The notes under the pieces were generated by a model, which was given only the letters and a program-made list of their open reading frames with translations, ran no database searches and was not told the DNA's origin. 64,000 bases of DNA from assembly GCA_041395385.1 (NCBI GenBank), contig JAWLAN010000012.1, positions 62,001-126,000 on the forward strand, read 5' to 3'. Position numbers and translations under genes: made by a program. This stretch comes from JAJVHZ01 sp041395385 (lineage in GTDB: Bacteria; Pseudomonadota; Gammaproteobacteria; JAJPIJ01). Below are positions 56,980 through 64,000 of this stretch, piece after piece (within the stretch, counting starts at the first letter, position 1; each line of letters starts with the position of its first letter).

Positions 56980-58582
56980 TGCCTTCTATGCCCATTACGA
57001 GGCGTACCGCGAAACCGGAGTTGGTCGCATCGAGTTGATCCTCGGCCGCACCCTGCAGGCTGCCGCTGGAATCGACGTTCAGCGGACGCCTGACCACCTC
57101 CACCTTGTAGGCCCGCTCCGACTTCCGCAGCGCCTCGGCGAAACCGTCGATCAGCGCCAGGGCCTCGCGATAATCGCCGTCGAAAGGAGCGATGTGGCCC
57201 TCGATGTCGGCGATCTGATAGTAGAGGTAGGTCTTCTCACCGGGCTCCGCCGGCAGCGGCGTCGCCTCCGCCGGCGCGGCGTTACTGCCGGGACCCAGGG
57301 TCGAATTCGGATCCGCGCCCGTGTGCCAGTCGAGCTTGTCCAGCTGCAGCGAGGGGAACTGGTCCAGCGCATGGCTGATGACGCGCATGCTCTCCAGCGG
57401 ACTGGACTTGTACTTCTCCAGCAGGTCGACGGCGTTGACCGCGGCCTCGATGTCGCGCGGCCCCACCGCGGTGGGCGGCAGCCGCTTGTGGGCGATGTCG
57501 TATCGGGCGCGGTAGAAGTCGGCCTTCTTGCTCGCCTCGATGGACTGCTGGCGCATCGACAGCCCCTGTATGAAGTTCACGCCGCTCCAGACGGTCGCGC
57601 CGAACAGGGTGAGCGCCGCGGCCGCCAGCATCCCGAGGCGCGTGCGATGCATGCGGTAGTAGCGCGTCTGGTGCCGGGGCGCGTACTGGTTCCTCGGCTG
57701 ACCCTCGAGCAGCAGGTGCGCGAACACGACGTCGCTGTACGGCGTCGTCAGCGCGCCGCTGATGCCGAGACGCTGGCCGAGATCGGCGACGTTGACCAGG
57801 TGGTAGCGCACGAGGTCCTGCGGCTTGGCCTGGTGCCGCAGCTCGCCGATCAGGTTGCCGCCGGTGACGATGAAGACGTCGATGGGGAGCTCGGGGCTCG
57901 CGAGCCGCAGGCTGACGAGGTAGCGCCGGAACTTGTCGAGCTCGCCGATGATGTGCGGCCCGTAGGAGACCGATCCGTAGCGCGGCATCTTGGCCAGGCG
58001 GCTGACCTTCAGCTCGTTGTCGTGCAGGAACGTCTGCCGCAATCCGCTCGCGCCGTGTAGGGTGACGAGCAGGACGTTGGCGGCCTTGGCATCGATGGCC
58101 GCCAGCAGCCGTTCGCTCAGCATCGGCAGCGAATAGATCCCCGCCAATGGCACCTTGTTGTCGGTGAACAGCCTGATGATCGGGTCGAGCTGGTCCGGAT
58201 TGGTCAGCGCGGTGAGAAGCAGGCGATCGTCCTTGCGCCCCTCTCTCTCGCGGCCCTGGACCCTGGCGAACTGGTAGGGCGTGTTCCGGAAAAGGCGCGC
58301 CAGCTTGCGATCGATGAGGGCGCGGCGATCCCCGCCGCGCGCGTGCGGGATCGTTTCCTGCCGGTATTCCTCCTCGACGACGTCCACCACCAGGTAGACC
58401 GGATGCGGGGGCGACTCCTCGAGGTAGCGGGCGAACTGCGCGAAGCCGGAATCGTTCGCCTCGAACAGGAAGCCGTCGGCCAGGCCGCCGCCGCGCCAGT
58501 GGTACACGGCGATCTTGTCGCCGGTTATGAAGACCGCGCGGCGATCGAAGACGTCAAACTTTGATCTTAGAAATGAGGTCAT
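56960..58582 (-). CDS. PilM-like/PilN-like fusion (MshI or GspL-like) assembly protein
   Basis: A 540-residue protein. Residues about 1-300 look like a cytoplasmic actin-like PilM/GspL domain without clear nucleotide motifs (YLVVDVVEEEYRQE, RKLARLFRNTPYQFARV). A membrane helix at about 315-340 (LAAAALTLFGATVWSG) leads to a PilN/GspL-like periplasmic region with a coiled coil (about 345-385) and a ferredoxin-like end. The fusion of PilM- and PilN-type modules is as in GspL. ATG 58582 overlaps the end of the platform gene by 29 bases. Confidence 0.75.
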   Translation of the reverse strand: MTSFLRSKFDVFDRRAVFITGDKIAVYHWRGGGLADGFLFEANDSGFAQFARYLEESPPHPVYLVVDVVEEEYRQETIPHARGGDRRALIDRKLARLFRNTPYQFARVQGREREGRKDDRLLLTALTNPDQLDPIIRLFTDNKVPLAGIYSLPMLSERLLAAIDAKAANVLLVTLHGASGLRQTFLHDNELKVSRLAKMPRYGSVSYGPHIIGELDKFRRYLVSLRLASPELPIDVFIVTGGNLIGELRHQAKPQDLVRYHLVNVADLGQRLGISGALTTPYSDVVFAHLLLEGQPRNQYAPRHQTRYYRMHRTRLGMLAAAALTLFGATVWSGVNFIQGLSMRQQSIEASKKADFYRARYDIAHKRLPPTAVGPRDIEAAVNAVDLLEKYKSSPLESMRVISHALDQFPSLQLDKLDWHTGADPNSTLGPGSNAAPAEATPLPAEPGEKTYLYYQIADIEGHIAPFDGDYREALALIDGFAEALRKSERAYKVEVVRRPLNVDSSGSLQGAAEDQLDATNSGFAVRLVMGIEGNGDKEG

Positions 58583-59759
58583 AAATCGGTCCAAGCACGG
58601 AGAGCATGACCCAGCCCAGCAACACGCCCAACACGACGGTGATCCCCGGGCCCATCACTTTTTGCATGCGCTCGACGGCCTCTCTGACCTCGCGGGTGTA
58701 GAAGTAGCCGACGTTGGCGAGCGCCGTCTCCAACGAGCCGGTGTTCTCGCCCACGCGCAACATGCGCAGCACCAGCGGCGGAAACAGATCCGATTCCGAG
58801 AAGCTTGCGGCAATCCCCGAGCCCTCTGCCATCTGCTTGCCGGCATTGAGCACCGCCTCTTCGACCGCGGTGTTTCCCACCACCCCGGAGCTCAGCCGGA
58901 TGCTCTCCAGCACCGTGATGCCGGAAGCGTACATCAGCGCGAAGTTGCTGGTGAACCTGGTCAGGATGATCTTCTTGAGAATGGGACCGATGACCGGAAG
59001 ATCGAGCTTGAAGGCATCCCAGCGACGCCGGAATGCCGGATTCGTCCTCAGCAGCACCTGGATGACGATGGCGGCCAGCACCGGGATCGCCACGATCACG
59101 TACCAGTAGTTCGTGAACGCATTCGAGACGGCGATGAGGGCCTTGGTGTGCCAGGGCAGCGTGCCGCCCATCGACTTGACGAACTTCAGCAGCTCCGGCA
59201 CCACGTTCACCATGAGCACGACCACCGCGACGCCGACGACCAGCAGGACCAGGCTCGGGTAGATGAGCAGCATCTTGATCTGGGCGGCCTGCTCGTCCTG
59301 CCATTTCAGATTCTCGCCGATCTGGTGCAGGACATGCGGCAGCTGACCCGCCTCCTCGCCGGCGCGCACCAGATTCACGAACGTGGTGTCGAACACGTAC
59401 GGGAACTCGCTGAGCGCCTGGGAGAGGTTCTTGCCGCCCTGTATCGACTCGATGACGACGGCGATGACATCCCTGAAGCGGGGGTGCTCGAGCGAGTCGC
59501 GCAGGTCGCTCAGTCCGTCCAGCATCGGCACGCCGGCGCGCAGAAGCTGCTCCAGGTGCACGCAGAAGTTGATGAGATCGACGCGCTTGATTGGCCGGCC
59601 GCCGCCGCCACGATGCTTGCCGCCGACCTTCCTGTAGCTGATGAGATCCAGGCCCATGCGCCCGAGGCGCGATTCCAGGTCGCTCGGGTTCATGGCGTCG
59701 AGGCGGCTGCGCTTGACGCGGCCCTCGGCGGTCATCGCCTTGTAGCGATACAGCTCCAT
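58554..59759 (-). CDS. MshG/GspF-like inner-membrane platform protein
   Basis: A 401-residue protein with two T2SSF domains (about 65-190 and 270-392) and three membrane helices (near 165-190, 215-240 and 370-390). It starts MELYRYKAMTAEGRV, the family start, and shows FCVHLEQLLRAGVPMLDGL and FASNFALMYASGITVLES-like repeats, with MRVGENTGSLETALANVGYFY in the second. It is the platform on which the ATPase drives pilin insertion. Its ATG overlaps the ATPase stop (ATGA). Confidence 0.92.
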   Translation of the reverse strand: MELYRYKAMTAEGRVKRSRLDAMNPSDLESRLGRMGLDLISYRKVGGKHRGGGGRPIKRVDLINFCVHLEQLLRAGVPMLDGLSDLRDSLEHPRFRDVIAVVIESIQGGKNLSQALSEFPYVFDTTFVNLVRAGEEAGQLPHVLHQIGENLKWQDEQAAQIKMLLIYPSLVLLVVGVAVVVLMVNVVPELLKFVKSMGGTLPWHTKALIAVSNAFTNYWYVIVAIPVLAAIVIQVLLRTNPAFRRRWDAFKLDLPVIGPILKKIILTRFTSNFALMYASGITVLESIRLSSGVVGNTAVEEAVLNAGKQMAEGSGIAASFSESDLFPPLVLRMLRVGENTGSLETALANVGYFYTREVREAVERMQKVMGPGITVVLGVLLGWVMLSVLGPIYDLISKIKV

Positions 59760-61465
59760 CAGTGGAGTCTCTCGGTCAGATCGACCACGCGCGAGACCTC
59801 GTCGATGCTGGTCACTCCCTCGATGACCCGCTTGCCGGCGGCATCGGCGAGGGTCGCGAAGCCCTTGGCCGTGGCGGTGGCGTCGATCTCGCTCAAGGTG
59901 GCGCTGCGCGCGATGAGGGCGTCGATTTCCCGATCGAACCGCAGCAGCTCCATCACGGCGATGCGGCCGCGATAACCCTGGTTGTCGCAGTGTATGCAGC
60001 CCTTGGCGCGGTAGATGAGCGGCGGCGGATCGCTGGCGGTAATGCCCAGCACCCGCAGCTCCAGGTCGCTCGGATCATAGGCCTCCTTGCACTGGTTGCA
60101 GAGCTTGCGCACCAGGCGCTGGGCGATGACGCCGATGATGTTGCCCGCCATGATGTCCGGGCGGATGCCGAGATCGAGCAGGCGCGGAATGGCCCCCAGC
60201 GCGTTGTTGGTGTGCAGGGTGGCGAACACCTGATGGCCGGTCATGGCGGCGCGGAAGGCCATCGAGGCGGTCTCCTCGTCGCGCACCTCGCCGATGAGGA
60301 TGATGTCCGGGTCCTGGCGCAGGATGGCGCGCACGCCGGTGGCGAAATCCAGCCGCACCGCCTCGTTGATGGAGGTCTGCCGGATCTGGCCCATCGGGTA
60401 CTCGACCGGGTCCTCCAGCGTCATGATGTTGACCGTCTCGGTGTTCAGATGGCTCAGCACCGAATACAGGGTGGTGGTCTTGCCGCTGCCGGTCGGGCCG
60501 GTCACGAGGATGATGCCCTCGGGGCGGGCGACCATGAGCCGCAGGCTGCCGAGCACGCTCTCCTCCAGCCCGAGCGCCGGCAGCTCCACCAGGCCCTTCT
60601 GGCGATCGAGGATGCGCAGGACCAGGTTCTCGCCGTGCACCGTCGGCATGGTCGAGACGCGGAAGTCGATCTGGCGGCCGGAGAGCGAGAGCGAGATGCG
60701 GCCGTCCTGCGGCGCGCGCGTCTCGGCGATGTCCATGCCCGCCATCACTTTTACGCGCACGGCGATGGCCGACCAGTATTTCTTGTGCAGGCTGCGGATC
60801 TGGCGCAGCACGCCGTCGATGCGGTACCGGAAGCGCATGAAGCCCTGTTCCGGTTCGAGGTGGATGTCCGAGGCGCCGCGCTTGACGGCGTCGGCGATGA
60901 GGGCGTTGACCAGCCGCACCACCGGCTGGCTGTACTCGCCGCTGTCCTCCTCGAGGCTGGCATAGTCGATCTCGCCGGTCTCGATCTCCTGGATGATGCC
61001 GTCGACGGACAGCTCGAAGCCGTAGAACTGATCGATCGCCTTCTCGATGTCCGCCTCGGTGGCGAGCAGCGGGACGACCTCGACGTCGCCGCCGAGCAGG
61101 GCGTTGATCTGATCGATGGTGACGACGTTGAGCGTATCGGCCATCGCCACGGTCAGGCGATTGCGGTTCAGCTCATAGGTCAGCGGGAGGATGCGGTAAC
61201 GGCGGGCGAAGTCCTTCGGGATGAGGCGCACCGCCTCGCCGTCGACGACGACCTTCGCCAGATCGATGCTCTGCTGGCCGAGGGCGCCGCCGAGGACGTC
61301 GAGCACGACCGCCTCGGTCGCGAAGCCGAGGCGAACCAGGATCTTGCCCAGGTGTTCCTTCTGCTTCTTCTGCTCGGTGAGCGCGATGCGGATCTGGTCC
61401 TGGCTGATGATGCCCTTCTGGACCAGCAACTCACCGAGACGGAGCGGAGATTTCGTGGCATTCAC
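59759..61465 (-). CDS. MshE-type pilus/secretion ATPase with c-di-GMP-binding N-terminal motif
   Basis: A 568-residue GspE/PilB-family assembly ATPase. Walker A is GPTGSGKTTTLYS, Asp box ILRQDPDIILIGEVRDEET, Walker B is followed by TGHQVFATLHTNNA (His box), and a CxxC-x-CxxC zinc module (CNQC, CIHC) is present. The N-terminus at residues 9-32 fits the MshEN motif, R9-L10-G11, L14, G18-I19-I20, L29, Q32, with a second copy at about 40-63 (HLGKILVRLGF), which in Vibrio MshE binds cyclic di-GMP. GTG 61465 overlaps the TPR gene stop (GTGA). Confidence 0.92.
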   Translation of the reverse strand: MNATKSPLRLGELLVQKGIISQDQIRIALTEQKKQKEHLGKILVRLGFATEAVVLDVLGGALGQQSIDLAKVVVDGEAVRLIPKDFARRYRILPLTYELNRNRLTVAMADTLNVVTIDQINALLGGDVEVVPLLATEADIEKAIDQFYGFELSVDGIIQEIETGEIDYASLEEDSGEYSQPVVRLVNALIADAVKRGASDIHLEPEQGFMRFRYRIDGVLRQIRSLHKKYWSAIAVRVKVMAGMDIAETRAPQDGRISLSLSGRQIDFRVSTMPTVHGENLVLRILDRQKGLVELPALGLEESVLGSLRLMVARPEGIILVTGPTGSGKTTTLYSVLSHLNTETVNIMTLEDPVEYPMGQIRQTSINEAVRLDFATGVRAILRQDPDIILIGEVRDEETASMAFRAAMTGHQVFATLHTNNALGAIPRLLDLGIRPDIMAGNIIGVIAQRLVRKLCNQCKEAYDPSDLELRVLGITASDPPPLIYRAKGCIHCDNQGYRGRIAVMELLRFDREIDALIARSATLSEIDATATAKGFATLADAAGKRVIEGVTSIDEVSRVVDLTERLH

Positions 61466-63282
61466 GGTGCACTTCCGCTCGCCAGCGCGAGCGCCTGAAT
61501 GCGCGACTGGGCGGCGGCGGCGGCGAACCGCGCCGGACGCTGCCGGGCGAGATCGACCGCCTTGCGGTAGTGATCCAGCGCCGCCGCGCGCTGTCCGAGG
61601 TTGTCGAGACTGACGGCCAGGTTGTAGGCCACGTCCGGATTGGTCTTGTCACGCGTGAAGGCGTCGAAATAGGCCTGCTGCGCCTCCGGCCAGCGCTGCT
61701 GGCGCGCGTAGATGTTCCCGAGCACGAAGCGAAGCTGCGCCGACTCCGGCTCCCGGTGCAGCAGCAGCTTGACGGTGCTCTCGTCGACGACGGGATTCTT
61801 GTCCTTCTGCAGCGTGAGCAGGGCCGAACGCGCCGTGGCGTCATTCGGATTGGCCTGCAGCAGCCGCTGGTAGATGCCGGCCGCGCTGACCTTGTCGCCG
61901 CTGCGCCAGCTCAACGCCGCGATGCCGAGCAATGCGTCACGATTGCCCGGATAGCGCGCCAGCGCCGTGCGGTAAAGGGTCTCGGCCCGGCCGTAGTCGC
62001 CGCGCTGATAGGCATCGTAGGCCTCCTGGACTTGTCCGGGGACGAATGGCTGCGTCGCGCGTGCGCGGGCGATGCGGATCTCCCCGGGCATGACGCTGCC
62101 ATCGATCGCGGAGCTCACCTTCGGCGCGGGCAGCTCGGACTTCGGCTTCGGTGCGGGGACCGCCTGCAGCCGCTCGACCTCCGCGGTGGAGGGCGGTTCG
62201 ACCATGGCCGTCTGCACCGGCGGTTGCGGTTCGGCCGCGGCCTGCGGGGCGGGCGCCGCCGGGGCCGGCTCTTCGGCCGGTGGGGCCGCCGGAGGCGTTA
62301 CCTCCGCCAGCGGCGCGGCCGGCGCAGCGGAGACCTCGGGCGCCGGTGCCACCGGCTCCGTGAGCGCCTCGGGCGCCGGCTCCACCGCGGCGACGGCCTC
62401 GGACGGCGGCACCGGGGCCGGTACCGCCGCCGTTACCGGAGGCGTCGGCTCGGTGGCCGCGGTGGTCGTGGTCGTCGCCGGCTCCACGACAGCGGCGGCG
62501 CCCGGAGCCTCGGCCGGCGGCACGGCCGACACTTGCGGCACCTCGACCGCGGGGGTCTGGATGGCCTCCACACGCTGCGCCACCGCCGGCGGCGGCACGA
62601 GCTGCGAGGATCGCGACTGGGTGTACCAGTAGTAGGCGCCGACCGCGCCCAGGCCCGCCGCCGCCAGCAGGAGCAGGGAGGCGGCCGCGCTGAATGCGGA
62701 GCTGCTGCGGCCGCGGCGCTTGGCCGAGAAGACGGTCTGAGCCGTGATCGGGCCGGAGTCGGGCTCCTGCGGGGCCGCGGGCTCCTCCGGGGCGGAGGCG
62801 ACGCGCGCGCCTTCCAACGAGCGCGTCGGCTCGAAGTACTCCTCGAGCGACCGCTTGAGCATGCGCTTGGAGGGGATGGTCGCGTCGAAATCCTGTTCAC
62901 CCTCGAACGCGCCGGTGGCCTCGTTGCGCCGCGGCACGCCCAGGGCATCGAAGACGTCCCGCTGCGCGGCGGTCAGCCGCATTCGGGTGGTGTCGCCGAA
63001 GGGCTCGGCCGTCTCGCCCGTGGTGGTCGTGCTGCCCGGTGCGGTGGTGGTGGTGCTCGCAGGCTCCGCCGCGGCGCCCTCCATCGGCTCCAGACGCAGA
63101 TTCTCCGCGGTGTGCTCACCGGTCTGGGTGGCCACCTCGGGGCCGGGAGCCTCCGGGGGGAATGTCGAGGCGAGCTGATCCGGCGCGCTCGCGCCGGCGG
63201 CGCCCGCCTCACCTTTCTTCTCCAGGGCGGCGCGACGTTTTTCTTCTTCCGCCTTGCGCAACGCATCCATCAACAGACTCAT
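61462..63282 (-). CDS. MshN-like TPR protein with one membrane helix
   Basis: A 606-residue protein. It opens MSLLMDALRKAEEEKRRAA, the N-terminus typical of MshN/GspB-like proteins; one membrane helix lies at about 193-213 (SAAASLLLLAAAGLGAVGAYY). A long Pro/Ala/Thr/Glu-rich, presumably disordered linker (about 225-400) contains Thr runs (STTTT, ATTTTTA). The last 180 residues are TPR repeats (AYDAYQRGDYGRAETLYRTA, LGNIYARQQRWPEAQQAYFDA, NLAVSLDNLGQRAAALDHYR). It probably stabilises the secretin or pilus base in the periplasm. Confidence 0.85.
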   Translation of the reverse strand: MSLLMDALRKAEEEKRRAALEKKGEAGAAGASAPDQLASTFPPEAPGPEVATQTGEHTAENLRLEPMEGAAAEPASTTTTAPGSTTTTGETAEPFGDTTRMRLTAAQRDVFDALGVPRRNEATGAFEGEQDFDATIPSKRMLKRSLEEYFEPTRSLEGARVASAPEEPAAPQEPDSGPITAQTVFSAKRRGRSSSAFSAAASLLLLAAAGLGAVGAYYWYTQSRSSQLVPPPAVAQRVEAIQTPAVEVPQVSAVPPAEAPGAAAVVEPATTTTTAATEPTPPVTAAVPAPVPPSEAVAAVEPAPEALTEPVAPAPEVSAAPAAPLAEVTPPAAPPAEEPAPAAPAPQAAAEPQPPVQTAMVEPPSTAEVERLQAVPAPKPKSELPAPKVSSAIDGSVMPGEIRIARARATQPFVPGQVQEAYDAYQRGDYGRAETLYRTALARYPGNRDALLGIAALSWRSGDKVSAAGIYQRLLQANPNDATARSALLTLQKDKNPVVDESTVKLLLHREPESAQLRFVLGNIYARQQRWPEAQQAYFDAFTRDKTNPDVAYNLAVSLDNLGQRAAALDHYRKAVDLARQRPARFAAAAAQSRIQALALASGSAP

Positions 63283-63305
63283 GGCGGCTTACCCTGCGAT
63301 CGTGG

Positions 63306-64000
63306 TTACTGGCACCAGTCGCCCTGACAGACCCGGTCCTTGGTGCAGCCCGGCTCGTCGCGGTAGCACGGCGGCTCTTGTCCGTTGACCGGCGGCGGGA
63401 ACCCCTGGTCCGGTACCGGCGAGAGGTACTGGTTGTAGTCCTTGAAGTCCCCGTTCAGGCCCGGGTTCTTGATGACCGTCGGGCGCAGGAAAATGACCAG
63501 TTCGCTCTTCGCGTACTGGTTATTCCGGTACTTGAACAGCTCTCCCACACCCGGGATACTCTGCAGCCCCGGTGTGCCGTCGGTGGCGATGTCGACGCTG
63601 TCCTGCATGAGACCGCCCAACACGGCGGTCTGCCCGCTCGGCACCTTCAGCAAGGACTCCAGCTCACGCGTCTGGATGATCGGTATCTGGTTCGGCGGCA
63701 GTCCGACGGTAATCGGGGCCGGATTCGGATCGGTCGCGAAACCGTTGATGCGCGAGATGGTCGGACGGACATTCAGCATCACCGTGTCGTCGGCATTGAT
63801 CTGCGGCGTCACGTTCATCACCAGGCCGACCGCGACGGAGTGGGGCGTTGTCGTCACCGTGGTCGTGGTCTGGTTGGTATTCTGGGTGGTGTCGGCCTCG
63901 ATGGTGAAAAACACCTGGTTGTCGACGACCTTGAGCACCGCGGTCTGGTTGTTCAACACCATCGCCTTCGGACTGGACAGCACCTGCACGTTCCCGAACT
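63306..64000 (-). CDS. secretin (MshL/PilQ/GspD-like), C-terminal part only
   Basis: The 5' end is outside the window; the visible 231 codons are the secretin core and C-terminus. The reading frame enters with GNVQVLSSPKAMVLNNQTAVLKV, the conserved secretin segment, then LVMNVTPQINADDTVMLNVRPTIS, IPIIQTRELESLLKVPSGQTAVLGGLMQDS and GELFKYRNNQYAKSELVIFLRPTVI, the secretin signature with the outer-membrane lip. The C-terminus is an unusual Cys-rich tail (positions near 63309-63360) ending CQGDWCQ, with four cysteines in 20 residues. It is upstream of the TPR gene and would form the outer-membrane channel of the system. Confidence 0.9.
   Translation of the reverse strand, partial: FGNVQVLSSPKAMVLNNQTAVLKVVDNQVFFTIEADTTQNTNQTTTTVTTTPHSVAVGLVMNVTPQINADDTVMLNVRPTISRINGFATDPNPAPITVGLPPNQIPIIQTRELESLLKVPSGQTAVLGGLMQDSVDIATDGTPGLQSIPGVGELFKYRNNQYAKSELVIFLRPTVIKNPGLNGDFKDYNQYLSPVPDQGFPPPVNGQEPPCYRDEPGCTKDRVCQGDWCQ

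Noticed and set aside
59762..61498. A 578-codon frame antisense to the MshE-type ATPase
   Set aside because: No motif; exactly mirrors the ATPase gene.
1..64000. rRNA, tRNA, CRISPR array, intact insertion sequence or prophage
   Set aside because: No tRNA-like T-loop in a plausible cloverleaf, no regularly spaced repeats and no transposase, integrase or phage structural gene was seen on reading; a dedicated scan was not possible.

Overview
The window reads as chromosomal DNA of a high-GC gammaproteobacterium. An Rsd/AlgQ-type anti-sigma-70 regulator, TcdA, HrpB, RsmE, GlnE, an E. coli-type PepN and an MSHA-type pilus cluster all point to that class. I cannot place it more exactly; a Nevskiales/Xanthomonadales-like lineage would fit. 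I saw no rRNA, tRNA, CRISPR array, intact insertion sequence or prophage. Genes are dense and many overlap by ATGA or GTGA.

Layout. 1-850: the edge of a DUF5615/DUF433 pair and an eight-cysteine protein. 1-5.8 kb: an EamA transporter, a membrane-bound GH17-like glycosidase, a lone GHKL ATPase behind a FliA-like promoter, and a TatD hydrolase. 5.8-8.3 kb: an arsenic operon (arsR, arsI, arsC, acr3). 8.4-11.3 kb: tcdA, a B12-binding radical SAM enzyme and greB. 11.5-15 kb: a CNT nucleoside transporter, a DUF6394 protein and a K+ channel with two RCK domains. 15.1-17.2 kb: an SDR and a TetR regulator around a palindromic operator, then an AtaL-like protein. 17.2-22.4 kb, minus strand: recQ, a UPF0149/SEC-C protein, NnrU, BLUF, folE and a DUF938 methyltransferase. 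22.7-29.2 kb: pepN, an MFS-type carrier, tpm, a cold-shock gene and a BI-1/YccA protein. 29.4-39.4 kb: hrpB, an NAD(P)-binding protein, a PilZ protein, an HDOD protein, a VPLPA-CTERM protein, a DUF4124 protein, a Ser/Thr kinase and a multiply frameshifted lipoprotein pseudogene. 39.5-51.6 kb: rsd/algQ, bioA, rsmE, gshA, then glnE-ilvE-CHCC zinc finger-ELM1 on the minus strand, a peptidase E-like protein, a Dabb protein and an ABC permease with a partner. 51.7-53.6 kb: an orphan histidine kinase.

From 64 kb back to 53.8 kb, all on the minus strand, lies an MSHA-like type IV pilus / type II secretion-like operon. Its order is secretin (cut by the window end), TPR protein, MshE-type ATPase, MshG/GspF platform protein, PilM/N-like fusion, PilO/MshJ-like protein, a small proline-rich periplasmic protein, and two pilin-like proteins. 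These would build one envelope machine. The ATPase carries an MshEN motif known to bind cyclic di-GMP, so its activity is probably second-messenger controlled. The two pilin-like proteins share an unusual Cys-Asp motif and sit in a stretch that looks lower in GC than the rest.

Several genes have a -10 box only 7-9 bases before the start codon, which suggests leaderless transcripts in this genome. Starts were chosen from family alignment by eye, Shine-Dalgarno sites and promoter position; alternatives are given where they matter. No database search was run.
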